This document shows, one piece after another, positions 21,295-33,800 of a DNA stretch of 64,000 bases. The position numbers and the translations under genes are program-made. Under the pieces are notes generated by a model that was not told where the DNA came from, ran no database searches, and saw only the letters and a program-made list of their open reading frames with translations. Source of the stretch: Tenodera sinensis (taxonomy: Eukaryota > Arthropoda > Insecta > Mantodea > Mantidae); contig CM060962.1 in assembly GCA_030765045.1 (NCBI GenBank), positions 264,792,147 through 264,856,146 on the forward strand, written 5' to 3'. Within the stretch, counting starts at the first letter, position 1; each line of letters opens with the position of its first letter.

Positions 21295-22078
21295 CCGATA
21301 TACCACATTCACACGACTTTCACTAACCGTTCTTCAAAAACAATTCTTTAAAAAGCTATTAATTATATATGTTTTACGTTAATCGAGACAAACACATCAA
21401 GATTACATATTTCCTTGTGAATACAGTGGGCGAAAACTAAGCAACGATTTTCAATTTGACCAAATTATGAGCACTGGAAAGTCCAAACCAATAAGAATGA
21501 ATATATCTAAATAGGCTTACCCCCAAAAAATGTATTTAACATAGTAGCAGTAAGTAAGGAATTGGAGTATGCTCGACCCAAAGTTCTGTTGTGCTAACCC
21601 TATCATCTACAAGGAGTCCAGTGAAGTGAATAATGGAAGAATATTCGGGCCTGTAAGTCCCATAACTATGGGTGGGATCGAACCCGGAAACATTCCGTGG
21701 CCTGGGATCAGATCTGTCACACTCTAGCTTACTGCGCCCTGACAGGGACATTTTATATAAAATGTATGTTTTAACAAAATGTGCATTTGTTGTGTAGTAA
21801 GATCTCTTACGCTTTACCAGTTACCCGAAGTTATTCAAAATGGAGGTAACTTCGTACTCTATTCTCAGAAAATTCAAGACATACATTTCATTCTTTATGA
21901 AAAGTCTTATATATAATAATTTAATCAATCTTCTTAGAACCGATTCCGAGAAAACATATTTGTTTTTCGGATTCAGGGTATCTCAAATCATGCACTTGGG
22001 GTGAAATTTCGGCATACCATTTTTGTCTGAATAAAATGCTTTCCTTACTGTAAATGCCTAGTAGAGAAAGTAAAGATA
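21295..22078 (+). mobile_element. Family A element interrupted by a SINE
   Basis: The 5' part (CACATTCACACGACTTTCAC...) runs to about 21,540 and resumes at about 21,765 (AAAATGTATGTTTTAACAAAATG), with the SINE between. The microsatellite segment is deleted: GAGAAAAC runs into TATTTGTTTTTCGGATTCAGGG. The 3' end keeps TAGTAGAGAAAGTAA (22,060-22,074). Confidence 0.75.
21545..21757 (-). mobile_element. tRNA-derived SINE nested in family A
   Basis: On the minus strand, CAGGGCGCAGTAAGCTAGAGTGTGAC resembles a tRNA A-box region, followed by CCGGGTTCGATCCCACCC with a B box (complement at about 21,675-21,690). The body (AGTTATGGGACTTACAGGCCCGAATATTC) differs from SINE-1 and SINE-2. It interrupts family A, so it is the younger insertion. 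Confidence 0.75.
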
Positions 22079-23607
22079 CAAAAATTAAGCAACAGAAATC
22101 TCGCAAAATATGGAAACAAGAAGTAACCCCTAGCAAACATGAGGATTAAATTACAATTTATGAATTGTGCATTAATTCACCTAATCATTATGTTTCAATA
22201 TATGAACTTCCTTATACCTCTATTGAACAGCCTATCTTCCATCTTCTTTAAAGAACTCAGCAAATCGATGATATCCAAAAGTTTCAGGTTTACTGTCTGT
22301 GCATCAGATTCTCCACTTCAGTTCTCCTTAACAAACAATATGGCCGAACAATGCAGTTCTGGTAGCGTTCAGTATACAGTATATAACGAAAAACTTTTTC
22401 TTGTAGTAAACTTTCAGCTCTTGATTATATTGCATTCATATCACTTCCGCATGTGTTTATTCCAGTAATCGTATTCGACAAGATCACTTCCTCTGACGTC
22501 AATGATCTCCAAAGTATCGGAAACGTTTCAATTTTACGGGCAGGGTTGCTGATCCTAACTCAAAACCCGAACCTCGGAGTAGCAATGCCTTCAATGCAGA
22601 AGTAAGCCCTTTGGCCGCTAGAGAAGCTATGTATATTGAGAAATGTACTTTTTTGCACACTATTTACAAAATCAAATACATTACAGTACACAGATTTTAT
22701 TTAACGTATTTGAAATCTTCGATTTTTCATCTACATAATCCAGAATAACTATTTCAGATATATGCTTCACTTTCTTCTCTTGCCCCCACTATACAAATTC
22801 ATTATCTTCTTTTTCCTATTGAAATATAGACTATTCAGGCAGACGGTCCAATATCAAACTGATCTCTAGATTCCTGTATATCATGTGGAACAACACTTCC
22901 GTCACTCTCTGAGCTGAGGCTATTTAAATTTTAATCCAAGAATTTCGTATGTTAGAATATGCAAAGAAGCAACCACATAGAACCGCGCGCGCGTACACAT
23001 ATATGTACACACGTGTACTTTTATGGAAACGGGCTTGCAACGCAGTTTTTACCGGATCTATTCTTAACAACTCCACTGCTAATCACAATGGCTAACAGCC
23101 ATTTTATATTTGGTATGAAATGCATAAATCCTTATATACCTTTGGACGTAGAATCTAAATCCTTCTTGATCATGTCAGATGCAACTTTGGATTTTTTAGT
23201 ATTCTTATTTCTTCTGTTTTGATATAAAGTTTTACCTTTAAGATTAAATATATTCATATCTATGTTATTTTCATATGTAATAATTATAGGAAAGACATCA
23301 CGGAAATTACTACTAGATGGGACAATAATTTCCTTTCTCTAAATGGGCACCTGCATTAGCCAACAGTGGTCATTCTGCTATCCTCTAAAAAGTTTGGTGC
23401 ATGCTTAAACTTTATGACAAATGCATTGTTACTTCAGTACGTGTAACTTAATAAGGAGTGTAATATTCTGAAATTTGATAGAGACAATAAACTATACCAC
23501 AAAAAAGCAATTGGGAACACTCGTGAATGTGAAGACCACCCCAACAACTTACGTAACGCATGTTGAAAGTTTATTCCAAAAGTATAAAAGAAGCCGGTAA
23601 GTGATTT
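22079..23607. other. Unassigned sequence
   Basis: No gene recognised. A GC-richer patch at 22,540-22,650 (GGGCAGGGTTGCTGATCCTAAC, CCCGAACCTCGG, AAGCCCTTTGGCCGCTAGAG) looks like the 3' part of an unidentified repeat. Confidence 0.35.
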
Positions 23608-25110
23608 AACTAAGATGGTATATCAATTGTACGTATTTTGATGTTGTCCTTGCTGATCAGGACAAAAACTTTGCACCTCAAATTTCATATATTAGCTGCA
23701 CAACTAATTTAACAGAATGGATAAAAGAAAAGCGCCGACCCATGCTCTTTGCTGTACCTATGGTTTTATTAGATCCGAAGCATCATAATGAATGTTATTT
23801 CTGCCTCACAAATATTGCTGGGCATTCCAGTGAAGTAAAGCACCAAAGAAAATATCCCAAAGTGTCTTCACTATACAAACCTTACTTCATGGGAAAGGGT
23901 TCCCTGTTTCTATCTGTTCGCTATCTCTGTATCGGAGTCATCAGAGGAGAGTGAACTTGAACTTGCAGGATCCACAGAAGTCTTCAGCCATCAGTTTCCT
24001 GGCCAATTAAAGGAGGAACTGAGCGATTTGATCCATGGTTTAAAGCAACAAGTTAAACTATTGAGGTCACGATTGCACCAATGGTACCCTCTAGACCCAG
24101 CGATGAAGATTTCAACTTCAGGATGAAGTAACAGTTTCGTTGCATATTTTGTAATGCAGAATTCAATACATTGGTTCACGGATTGTCAAGGTTCAATGAA
24201 AACACCATCATAGATCCATAATCCATGAATGACGACTATTTATTCATTTATGTAAAACCAGCTTACAAGTATGCCCACTGCACAATGGTAATAAATTCCC
24301 ATCACTGATTTTCTGATGGTAAGGACATGAAAGAAACATATGAAACCATGGCTTCTCTGCTGAAGCCAATAAAAATGAAAACCATTATTGGTAGTATATA
24401 AAAGTTGTCGCAATACATACAGACTTACAAAATGAGTTTACAGAATACCACTTTTTTGCCTATAGGACAGTCGAGTTGCGAAGAACCACTACGACAGTAA
24501 AAACTGACCTGGGCGTAAGTCATACAGAAGTGAAAAAGACAATGTGAAGTATATAGTCTACTGATTGAGTCCGGTAACTAATTCTAACTTCGCTTCTTGT
24601 TAAGCTAGGTTTGCTGAAGAGAAGGGCTTTTGATAAGGGGATTCGGGCCTTCATTTCTTAGAAAGCAAAACTAAAAGAAGGCACATGTGTTGGAACACAG
24701 GTAAGAATTGACGAAAGATCCAATATGTTATAAGATGCTTATAGATCTAGAGTTAACTGCTTGATTTTCCTTGAAAACGAATATGCATGAACTTCTTAGG
24801 CAACAGAAAACACGAGAACTATGCTTCTGTTGTGAGTGATCTGCTGAAAAACTAGAAGGACATTGGTTGCAAAATGTCACTAAAAATTCACCTTTTGCGT
24901 TCAACTTTGATTTTATCCCACAACATTTGGATGCAGTTATGGACGAGTAGGGTAAATGATTTCATCAGGACATCCTAACTATGGAAAATCGTTATCAGGG
25001 ACTTGATGGAATTGATCATTCATGGGGACTATTGCTGGTGAGACTGACGAAACACCACACAAAAGAAACACATCATCAACTTATTTTACCAAACATACTG
25101 AATGACTTTA
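23608..25110 (+). pseudogene. Decayed copy of a multi-copy insect ORF family
   Basis: Collinear blocks match a protein family present in many copies in insect genomes and usually annotated only as uncharacterised. In order: DQDKNFAPQISYISC (from 23,655), MLFAVPMVLLDPKHHNECYF and CLTNIAGHSS (23,742-23,835), EELSDLIHGLKQQVKLLRSR (about 24,013), a decayed middle, GKDMKETYETMASLL (about 24,318), LLVKLGLLKRRAFDKGIRAF (about 24,595-24,655) and FHQDILTMENRYQG (24,961-25,003). The family pattern ends in DEHGERFHQDIxxMExRYQG; here it begins DE-stop-GK. Numerous stops and several frameshifts make it non-functional. The function of the family is not known to me. Its dispersal suggests association with mobile elements. 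Confidence 0.85.
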
Positions 25111-25904
25111 TAAATTATATTTTTGTACTTCTACATTGCAAAATGAAGTTAAGAGTTTTATGTCTGTCTGCCTTTAAAAGGCAATTGTGTGACAGCATTA
25201 TTACTACTGAATTTCTAGTAGTGCTCTGAATCTAAAAAATGTGACGTGCTAGAGGAAAACTAATTACGCCACTGAATTCAACATCCTAAATTTAGATGGA
25301 TTCACTCATTTAGAAACCACAGTCACACAAAGAAAAGTTTTAATTTGTTGAATAGTATTATCAGCAGGAATTTGTTCATTAATTCATATTGCATCCTCTA
25401 CTGTTCAAAAACGACAAACTACGGACGTAATAACGTATTTTTGAGGCAGGTAGTAGAAACAAATTACATAGGCAACTCTTATAGAAAGCCTCCTTTTCAA
25501 ACTTGCGAGTTTTCTATACTTGTTGCATAATAATTATTTAATAAAGCCATGTTCATGCGCGTGAGCACGCGCGTGAACAGCATAGCTAAAAATCCGATAG
25601 CTTCTAGAAATATTCTACGTACTTTAGTCGGAAATATATTCAACCTACAACTACATGTTTCATAATACACTTCATTATTGATACAGGAAACTGAAGCGAG
25701 TCAAATGCCAAGTGACTTAATATGCGCTGGCCTAGAAACCCCAAAATGACAGCTTCAAACGATTAAAAGTACTGTAAAATTGAAACTCAAAACAACGAAT
25801 TATCCGCGAAATGCCTGATGTGCCAAAAATATCGTTGAAATAAATTAGGATTTTTTAATATTTACTTTTTCGGTGTAGTACGATTGTATACATATGTCCT
25901 TTAA
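25111..25904. other. Unassigned sequence with GC-rich hairpin
   Basis: GTTCATGCGCGTG-AG-CACGCGCGTGAAC (25,551-25,578) forms a 13-bp stem with one non-Watson-Crick position. No gene recognised. Confidence 0.4.
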
Positions 25905-26235
25905 ACCCCCCGTAAGCCCGTGGCACAACAACCCATCCGGGCTAAGGCCTACCGCCCAACCACTGCGTCCGCAACCTCTGCTTACCACAGCCGTCATGAG
26001 TGGGGTGCAGTACTGGAGGTGGGACGTGGTCAGCGCCCGGTCCCTCCCTACCGGTTCTGCGGTCCTGTCGACCAGGGGCAGCTACTTTTAAATAAAAGTT
26101 AGGTCCCTCGGGGACCTAACGAGGCTGAGTGCACCCTGGACAAGGTCTCCCAGCGGGAGAAAATCCCACGCCGGTACCGGGAATTGAATCCGGGTCATCT
26201 GCTTTGTAAACAGCAGCGCTACCAGTGTGCTAAAG
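25905..26235 (-). mobile_element. tRNA-derived SINE-1, reversed
   Basis: The minus strand gives the B box GGATTCAATTCCCGG (complement near 26,180-26,195), the body with CACTCAGCCTCGTTAGGTCCC, and CCACCTCCAGTACTGCACCCC. The 3' GCGCTAGGGG end is diverged. A TTTTAAATAAAAGTTAGGTCCC variant interrupts the body near 26,085-26,105. Confidence 0.8.
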
Positions 26236-26889
26236 AGACGACCACATATCGCTTATGGTTTACAAATTATACAAAACTATATAAAATCGTTTCCGAATAA
26301 AGGTGAATCATTTCGTTTCACGCACTGAACTGATAAAATGTATATGTAGTACTTTTCTGAGCATACTGTGAACTTCCCTTCATTCTGACTGAATTTTGTA
26401 TAACTAAGAAACCAGCAGATATGCGAGTAGACAAACCTTATCTTAAGAAAAACCTCTGCTCGTTAAAATGTGCAATTTGAGTCTTTTGCACAATTTTCCA
26501 TTTTTAAATATTCCATGATGTATGGTTATATTTTCGTAAATAGAAGAGCGTCATCTGGCGAAGATACTTTAATTTGATTAATTATTTAAACCTTTTCCTT
26601 AGCATACACGAAAGTACAAAACCCCTTATCATCTGTGTGCCACACCAGCCATGGATGATCTAATTTCTTATTGGTTTGAATTAACGTTGACGCTCTCGCA
26701 CTAGAGAGCAAAACCTAAGTAAGCATGCGAATGGGGAGGAGTACAGAAACATTTCACCCAAAAAACTTGCATCCGTATGTTGTGTACGAGTATGTGCAAG
26801 TACAGTGAGTTCGTTATATTGCCGGGCTGCGGATTGCACGTAACTGTGCTCCACGTACTATTACATTTCGGTTCTAAAACGCTCGTGTT
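26236..26889. other. Unassigned sequence
   Basis: No gene recognised. Short blocks near 26,250-26,290 (GCTTATGGTTTACAAATTATACAAAA) resemble family A, but the match is too short to call. Confidence 0.35.
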
Positions 26890-27300
26890 TACTTACTCAT
26901 GAGCATAAGTTCTTGCGCAATTATCATAATTTTTGTTTTTATATTGTCCTTAAGTTCGTCTACAGTGAGGATATTGTCCCTATCAACTTCGCTTTTATAT
27001 TTTTATGTAAACATTTTTTGTTCAAGCTTGAATTTTTCGGCAGGCATTCAGTGGACTTATAACACTAGAATATTCTAAAACAATTCACACACAGCACATA
27101 TGACTTTCACTTTTGATATGCACAATGAACAAAACTCTTGTCTTTACAGCTAGAACTTAATGCAGAGACTAACGGGGTATAAGTATAACATAGCTGATAA
27201 ATGTGGGCTTGAAAGGCTCATTCACATTAATGCACTGCGGAAAAATATCGTCCGACATCACTGCAATAAGAGAAACCAGGAACTTGTGGCCAGATTATAA
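26890..27300. repeat. Family B dispersed repeat, copy 1
   Basis: Matches 33,395-33,800 in the same orientation. Shared blocks include TTATATTGTCCTTAAGTTCGT, AATTCACA(C/T)ACAG, CTTTACA.CT.GAACT and ATAACA(T/C)AGCTGATAAATGT. There are no coding or tRNA features. Element class unknown. Confidence 0.7.
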
Positions 27301-27361
27301 AAGGATTATATGGTAGTTACCACCTACTTTGAAATAATTTATAGACAAATATGCTCATTAC

Positions 27362-27640
27362 CGTGCGAGGTGGCGCCGTGGTAACGTGTATTTGGGAGGT
27401 CCCGGGTTCAAAATCTTGGGGCCAAATATTCTCACCGAATTTTATCCGCGATACTTTGATCATTAATAATTTAATATCCTTCTTATCCACTACCATACAA
27501 GAAACTGGGCTGATCCCCATTATGGGTATGCTGTGATCCAAAGTGTGCTTGCTCCTAGACAGGCTACTCACTCAAGACATTCAGTTGTAACTCCTTGGGA
27601 GTGTAAGTATAAAGAGGAGGGTAATCCTTTTAAAAAGGAG
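27362..27640 (+). mobile_element. tRNA-derived SINE-3
   Basis: The head GTGGCGCCGTGGTAACGTGT (A-box-like) and GGTCCCGGGTTCAAAATC (B-box-like) mark a tRNA-derived 5' end. The same ATTTGGGAGGTCC(C)GGGTT head occurs at 57,705-57,740 with a different body. The tail is near GGGAGTGTAAGTATAAAGAGGAGGG. Confidence 0.65.
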
Positions 27641-28854
27641 AAGAACTCAAAGAAAAAGAAGATGCATCGTGAATGACGAAGGTATATAGATAATTTCATA
27701 ATACTAAGCATTTAATAATAGGAATGTATGAAAACATTCGAGTTATGACTAACATCAAATAGCTCATAAATAAAACATTTTTACAAGAAACATCATCTTG
27801 ACCTCAGAATAATGAATCAATCAAACAGGCGATCATCCATTCTATTTATGTTCTCGTAGCACTGTATGTATGTGAAACTGTAACCGGCAAAGAAAAACAT
27901 GTGATTGCACCACATCAGATATTTTACAAAAAATTCAATAGGCAGAATTTATAATATAACATTTAATACACTTAATAATAATTTAGTACCTATTTAGGAA
28001 AGTTGTCTTACAGCTAAGTTAAAAAATAAAACATACAAAAGGTTGATTTGACTGCTTCAAGATTGGAGTATCATACTCTGGTTTTCAACATCAAAGGCAA
28101 ACGCGCAAGGTTTTCGTTCTTGCTGTACGCTGGAGTTAGAATTATCAGCTTCTTCAGTGCAGGTTAGTACCTAAAATATTCCATGCAAGGCGAACATCCT
28201 AAACACAGATCCAATAATCGACGGATAGGTTACTTCAAAAGCCGACTTTTTCTTAGTGTGTGCATTCTCCAATTTCACAAGTCCCTCGAGACAGCACCTC
28301 AATTTACTTTGTTTCTGCTTAAGAATGTAATTCATTCACTATAGGTTCTTTGTAGAACTGAATATCGTTCTATACATTTTTGATCAGAAACCACGTTCAG
28401 TTCATAACTCTATGGTCTGCCGGCCAATTCAGAAATCGATCACAGGATAGACGAATAGACTGCACAGGCCAAAGTAAAGGTAATGCAAAGAAAAAGAAGG
28501 AAACATGATGGAAAAATTGGTAGGGATGGGGGAAAGGGAGTGAAATAGAATTGCCAAAATAAATAAAAAATGTGAAGAAACGAGCAATCCAGTAGGAGGG
28601 ATGTCAGAATAGAAAAAAGGAACAGATTAAGTAGGGAAGCAAAAGAAGTGACGTCTTGTCAGGTACAAAACGATAAAACTACGCGGCTAACAGCGTTGCT
28701 CTGAAATTTCTCAAAGAATCATCACCATGCAAAAAGAAAGGTATTCAACGTATACTTATAATGTTTCACAGAATGGTGTACATGGTTATAATTACCATTA
28801 TTATTGTTATTACTATTGTTATTACTACCATCATCTCTTTTAACATGTCTTGTC
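27641..28854. other. Unassigned sequence with a family A terminus
   Basis: ACATGTGATTGCACCACATCAGATATTTTA (27,898-27,927) matches the 5' end of family A on the minus strand, without recognisable body. The remainder has no identified gene. Confidence 0.4.
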
Positions 28855-29176
28855 TGTCACGGTGGGGTTTCCAGCAAGTCAGCCGATGGCTTATTGTGCG
28901 TCAGACCCTGGAAGGAAGGATGCGATTTTGTAGTGTTTAACGCCCACTTTTACTACATATGGCACCGCAGGCGGTGACACTGATGATACATGGAATGAAG
29001 ACGGAGCACCGGTGGAATGCGATGGTGGAGGAAACCGGAGAACCCGGAGTAAACCCGCCCAGCGCCGCTACGTCCACCACAAATCCCACATGCGGTGCGT
29101 GGGATCGAACCCGGGCCGCTTTGGTGAGAAGAGAATGGTCTGACCACTCGGCTACGGCGTGGCCGAAGGATGAGAT
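28855..29176 (-). mobile_element. tRNA-derived SINE-2, reversed
   Basis: The minus strand shows CGCCGTAGCCGAGTGGTCAGAC (A box, leucine/serine-tRNA-like) and GGTTCGATCCCACG (B box, complement near 29,100-29,113). The body includes GGCGGGTTTACTCCGGGTTCTCCGG and GGTGCTCCGTCTTC, and the tail reads GTAAAAGTGGGCGTTAAACACTAC. It corresponds to the forward copy at 43,018. Confidence 0.85.
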
Positions 29177-29560
29177 GAGAGTACCCTACAGGCGGCCAGA
29201 ATGAATCAAAGGCAGAACTACTAGGGTGGGTCCCTAACACACGCAGGCAGTTCTTCTGCCCGGCTGAGTTCCAGGTCACTACAGAGAGCGCACCGCTAGC
29301 CAGGTTAGGCTGATCAATCAGTCCCCCTGGTGGGCGGCTAGATGACCATAGTGCCTCCTCTCAGTCAAAACCGTATTTCCAGATCCCAAGCTATACTGTA
29401 GCGCATCCTACCTGCGATCGTGCTGGCCCTCACAACCTGGAAAGACCGGATAGAGAGAGAATGAAATGAAGTAAAAGGGAGTGATTTGGGAGATGTAAGG
29501 TAAATATCCTATCCAGAATTTGCCTGAATGACCCGGAAAAAAAAGAAGTTTCTTATTTAT
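29177..29560. other. Unassigned, GC-richer sequence
   Basis: Moderately GC-rich stretch between two SINEs. It may be an unknown repeat, but no second copy was seen in the window. Confidence 0.35.
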
Positions 29561-29905
29561 CACGTGTTCTATTTCTCTTTAATTCCGTTTCATTCTCATT
29601 TTTCAGGTGCACTTCTACGTTTAGTGGTGTATGGCGGTGCCGAACAGATAGCGCGGATGCTTCCTCAGAGGGAGGACTATTCTTAATGGACTCTAGAGGG
29701 CTGCTATATTAACAGATCGTTCATTGCTCCCTCTAGGCAGCTCCAACAGTAGGAGGAGTCTACGATCCTGGAACTGTTAGGAGCCTCCAGGCATAAGTCA
29801 TTTGTTTCACATCTTTAGCATTATCTACCTGAGAAACAGTGGGTTGGTCAACCGCTATTGCACGAGTGGGTTCCCATGGCAGCCTCGTGAGAGTAGCAGA
29901 AAGGC
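29561..29905 (+). mobile_element. SINE-4 body (headless)
   Basis: TGTATGGCGGTGCCGAACAG through ATGCTT, GGAGGACTATTC and GAGGGCTGCT to GGAACTGTTAGGAGCCTCC aligns with 57,855-58,030, where a tRNA-like head is present. The head is not visible here. Confidence 0.55.
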
Positions 29906-29947
29906 TGTCGCGCTATTCAAGAGAAACCCTGCATATACTAGGAAAAA

Positions 29948-30794
29948 AATCGTATGTGTTGTACTCACATTACTTTCTCTACTCACTCTTGTACAAATTA
30001 TTTTTTCAAGCGCTTATTCCTCTATTTGCTCTGTTAATCGAGATAAACATTTACAGAAATTATCTTATTCCTAATTTTCTTGTAGGTATGGGGAATATGG
30101 GAATACAGTAGGCTTTAAGTGATAGTCAAATGTTTTAAACCTAGTCGCTTTGCGATGGTTTTGAAATTTCACTCTCTTTGGATGCCCAATAGATGAAAAA
30201 GTGAATAACGAACTCCCATTCGAGAAAGGTATAGGTATTGGAAAATTCAGAGAAATAACAAGGGCTACCTCCCAATTGGTTCTCTCCACAAAGAAATACA
30301 TTGGATGTAAATTGTGTTTGAACGAGATCTAAACTTTTTCTCAGTAAAATGTTGTCCATCTCTTATGGTTCACCAGTATGCAAAAGGCATGATAGGCTAT
30401 AGCCAGATAATTCAAAATATACATTTCATTTGCAACAAAAATATCTTAAACTTATGGAATTTTAATCAAAATCATAGAGCCAATACTTGAGAAAATCAAA
30501 ACTTTTGAAAACTTTTTCATTTAAAGGATAGTTTAGGGAGAAGGAAAATTCTTCAAAATTTTCGCGTTGCATTCTTTAAGATATTAAACTTAAATACCAA
30601 ATTTGGTTCTTAACCTACTTTTCGTTTATGAGTTATTCTGCTCACAGGTAGACACACATATGGACCGTTTTCCAAAAATGCTCCTTTTAATTCAGGAGGC
30701 CTCTTATATTTCCAGTAAAATCTCGATACTCGATATTAAATTTTTGGGTCAAATACAATACTTTCCCTACCTTACACGTAATACAGAAGGTAAT
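29948..30794 (+). mobile_element. Family A element, near full length, no CA array
   Basis: The 5' end AATCGTATGTGTTGTACTCAC and the subterminal block ACTTTCTCTACT (29,972-29,983) are intact. The microsatellite site holds only GACACACATATGGACC. The 3' end is diverged (CTTTCCCTACCTTACACGTAATACAGAAGGTAA). Confidence 0.85.
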
Positions 30795-33139
30795 AAAATC
30801 AAAGTTACTGCCGCAAGGATGCGTTGTATGGAGTGCACCTCTAAATCTCATTATTAAAAGAAAATTTATCCTTTGAAAGCTAATGGGACGATATTTCCAG
30901 GTGACAATAGTTTTCGCATTTTGTATGTGACCACGGAGAAATATAGCCTAATTGGACATAATTTCTAGGAAACAGCTTCATAAATACATCCTATTGGATT
31001 TACTTTTCTTATGCTTAATGAAAGAGGAAGAGATTTATATCATGAAAAGAGAAGCAGATACTGAATCCTCCGTCTCTGTTGTTATGGCGAAGATGGGAGA
31101 GGTTAGATTTATATAATCAGTGCTGGACTGAAGGGGCAAGTATCAATGGAATTTAGGAATTTTTGCCCACAAAACGTGTTTTCTGGCCCCCATCCGCCCC
31201 TAACTTGTGTGCTGCAAGCAACCTTCCACTTTTGTGGTCCGCAAGACTAGTAAACTAATAGGAGGAAGTGAAGAATCGCTTTTTACATGAATAATGATAA
31301 TATAACTAGTATGAACTGTCTATGGCAATAGAATCTCACTTATTTTTTATTTAGTTATTTATTTTTTAAATATAAGGGTAACTAGCATATTAATAATAAA
31401 TACAATATCCCCTTGGTTAGTATATTAAAATGAAAATTTACTCTATATTTAAATAAACTTCTTCCTAATCACACACCAAATAAATCCTTGATAATCTTTA
31501 AACTGAAATATTGACAATCACTCGTATCTGCTACTTAAATTTGTCATAACCGCACTACAGAAACGAGCTGTTATAGATCACTGATTACGCATCCCAAGTA
31601 CATTTTCCAACTGCATTAACAGGAAACAAACTTTCTCTGGGTGTATATAGAAACATCTTCCAAGTGGACGAAATCTATAAACGTTCCGCCCACACAATTT
31701 GAAGGAATATGTTTGCAAAGCCGGTATTATTTGTGACATTTTCTAAGCATTACATTAAATTATATTTGACAAGAACTATGAGTAATATCAAACTGAGTTT
31801 GCTGGAGTGTTAAATACTATACATTGAATGACCTATTTGTTTCATTGCCCTATTTGAAATATGGTCTTTTCCGGAAATTCACTTTATTCGGTTTTAGGAA
31901 CGCATTTCTTAAGAACGAGAACTTGAAATTTCTCAGGAACAGTAATCTCATGCATATCTTCAGCTGGTAGATAGTTCATAAATGTAAATTTAAACGATTG
32001 CATTTTAAGCAATTGTTCTCTGAAAACAGAATTATGAAAATGTCAATTTCAAGAATTGAATTTTTTATCTTCGTTTATAATTTTTAAGCATGCAAAGTTT
32101 GCTGCAATATGTTTATCATGGGCTACTAACTATCAACATTTGATGAAGCTTTATTGCATGTTTTCGGTGAAAATTCTTCCTACGTTTACTTATTATAATT
32201 TATAAAATATCAATGCATTTATAAAGTATAGCAGAATTTAAATATGATAAACTTACAAAAATCATTCACTGAACAGTATTTGACATATGTATCTGCTGAA
32301 TTCTAGTTTGATAACTTTTACAGTTCCTGTCAAGTAAGACTTTATATAAATTCTTGCAAATGTAGCCAAATAATGCCTTTTTGACGTACGTTTTATTTTA
32401 ACTGAGTTTTGTGGTTGCCTTGAAAACGAGAAAATAACAAGACACAAGAGAACAAAGTAATTACGAGGCCAGGTAGGGAAAAAGTTTTATAAAGCAGAGA
32501 AGAATGAAATAAGTCAAGAAAAAAACTATTTTATGTTCTACCAACATATTGTATTCAAGATCCATTAGGGGAACGTATCCTGCGTCTCCGTGTCGCAAAC
32601 ACACATTACATATGAATATATCAAACATGCATTTATGCATTCCGCTGGGGCATTACGTGACCAAACTTGCTACTATAAAAAATACTGCCGTGTCGATTTA
32701 ATGAAACGATAAAAATATAGAAGAGAAGTTATGGATTCATGTGATATTTTATTCCAGGAAAGAAAGGGTCGTAAAACCAAACGAAAACGCTATCCCTAAT
32801 TTTTATGCCGAGTAGAAACGCAAGATGTGACGATAAATACTATATGAAGGGTATAACTATCCAAACTGTCATGTTCAACAAAAAATAGTGGGTCAATTGA
32901 TGTGGAAAAACAGATAAAAATTGTTCTTTTTTTCCATCCATGCCAGGAAATAATTTGTTAGATTTCCACTGATGTTAAAATACGCAATTATTTTGTGAAG
33001 TAGGATATAATAACATTTCTGTTCTGGGAATTCTGGTGGCCTTGATTAGGAGTCTGATTTCTAGTCACCAGTTTCTGTTAGAAATAATTATAAGGGCCAG
33101 TTTATTCCTGAAAATACTCATAGGATTTTTACTTTCCCT
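30795..33139. other. Long AT-rich stretch, nothing recognised
   Basis: I see no gene, SINE, LINE or array in these 2.3 kb. Open frames are short and without domain resemblance. Confidence 0.45.
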
Positions 33140-33394
33140 ACTACGTACTTAGAGGAAGTATTGTATTTATCCAAACATTCGGTACTGAGATCTCACAGAA
33201 AATACATGTTTTGAAACACCCCGAATAATAAAAACATAGTTTCAGAAAAAAGTATGTTTGTGTATGTCTGTGTTGGGGTGTGCATCTGTATGACAGAACA
33301 CCCTAATTCAACAACGAAAAGTTCATCAAATACGAAACTTGATTTAAGTCTGCATTTAGGCATTCCTGGAATCTTCGGATGAAATTTGCATTCA
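33140..33394 (-). mobile_element. Family A 3'-end fragment, reversed
   Basis: Starts with the complement of the terminal hairpin (ACTTTCCCTACTACGTACTTAGAGGAAGTA at 33,130-33,159), then the complement of the 3' block and a short TGTTTGTGTATGTCTGTG microsatellite remnant. It runs directly into family B. Confidence 0.7.
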
Positions 33395-33800
33395 CACGCG
33401 TGAGCTTTTTGCATAATTTTCATAATTTCTGTTCTTATATTGTCCTTAAGTTCGTACTTGGTGTGGGGATTGCTCTTTCAAGCTTTAACGATTTTTAGGC
33501 ACATATTGTACATAAAATTCTTTGCTGAAGCGTGAATTTTTTGCTAGCCATTTCATTTGGTAAGACAAGAACATCGAGAACATATTCTAAAGTAATTCAC
33601 ATACAGGACATGTGTGTTTAGTGCAATTGGACTTTTGAAATGTACAATGAAGAAGCTCTAGTCTTTACATCTCGAACTGAATACAGAAACTGACGGTGTA
33701 CCAGTATAACACAGCTGATAAATGTAGTCTTGAGCGATCATTCCACTAGGGTGCAGCGGGAAAATACCGAGGTCGCTGCAATAAAACTAAGTCATGCATA
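33395..33800. repeat. Family B dispersed repeat, copy 2
   Basis: Aligns with 26,890-27,300 throughout with many substitutions and small indels. Same orientation as copy 1. Confidence 0.7.

Noticed and set aside
22139..22468. 109-codon frame rich in Leu, Ile and Phe
   Set aside because: Composition reflects AT-rich sequence. There is no signal peptide plus domain pattern or homologous block that I can name.
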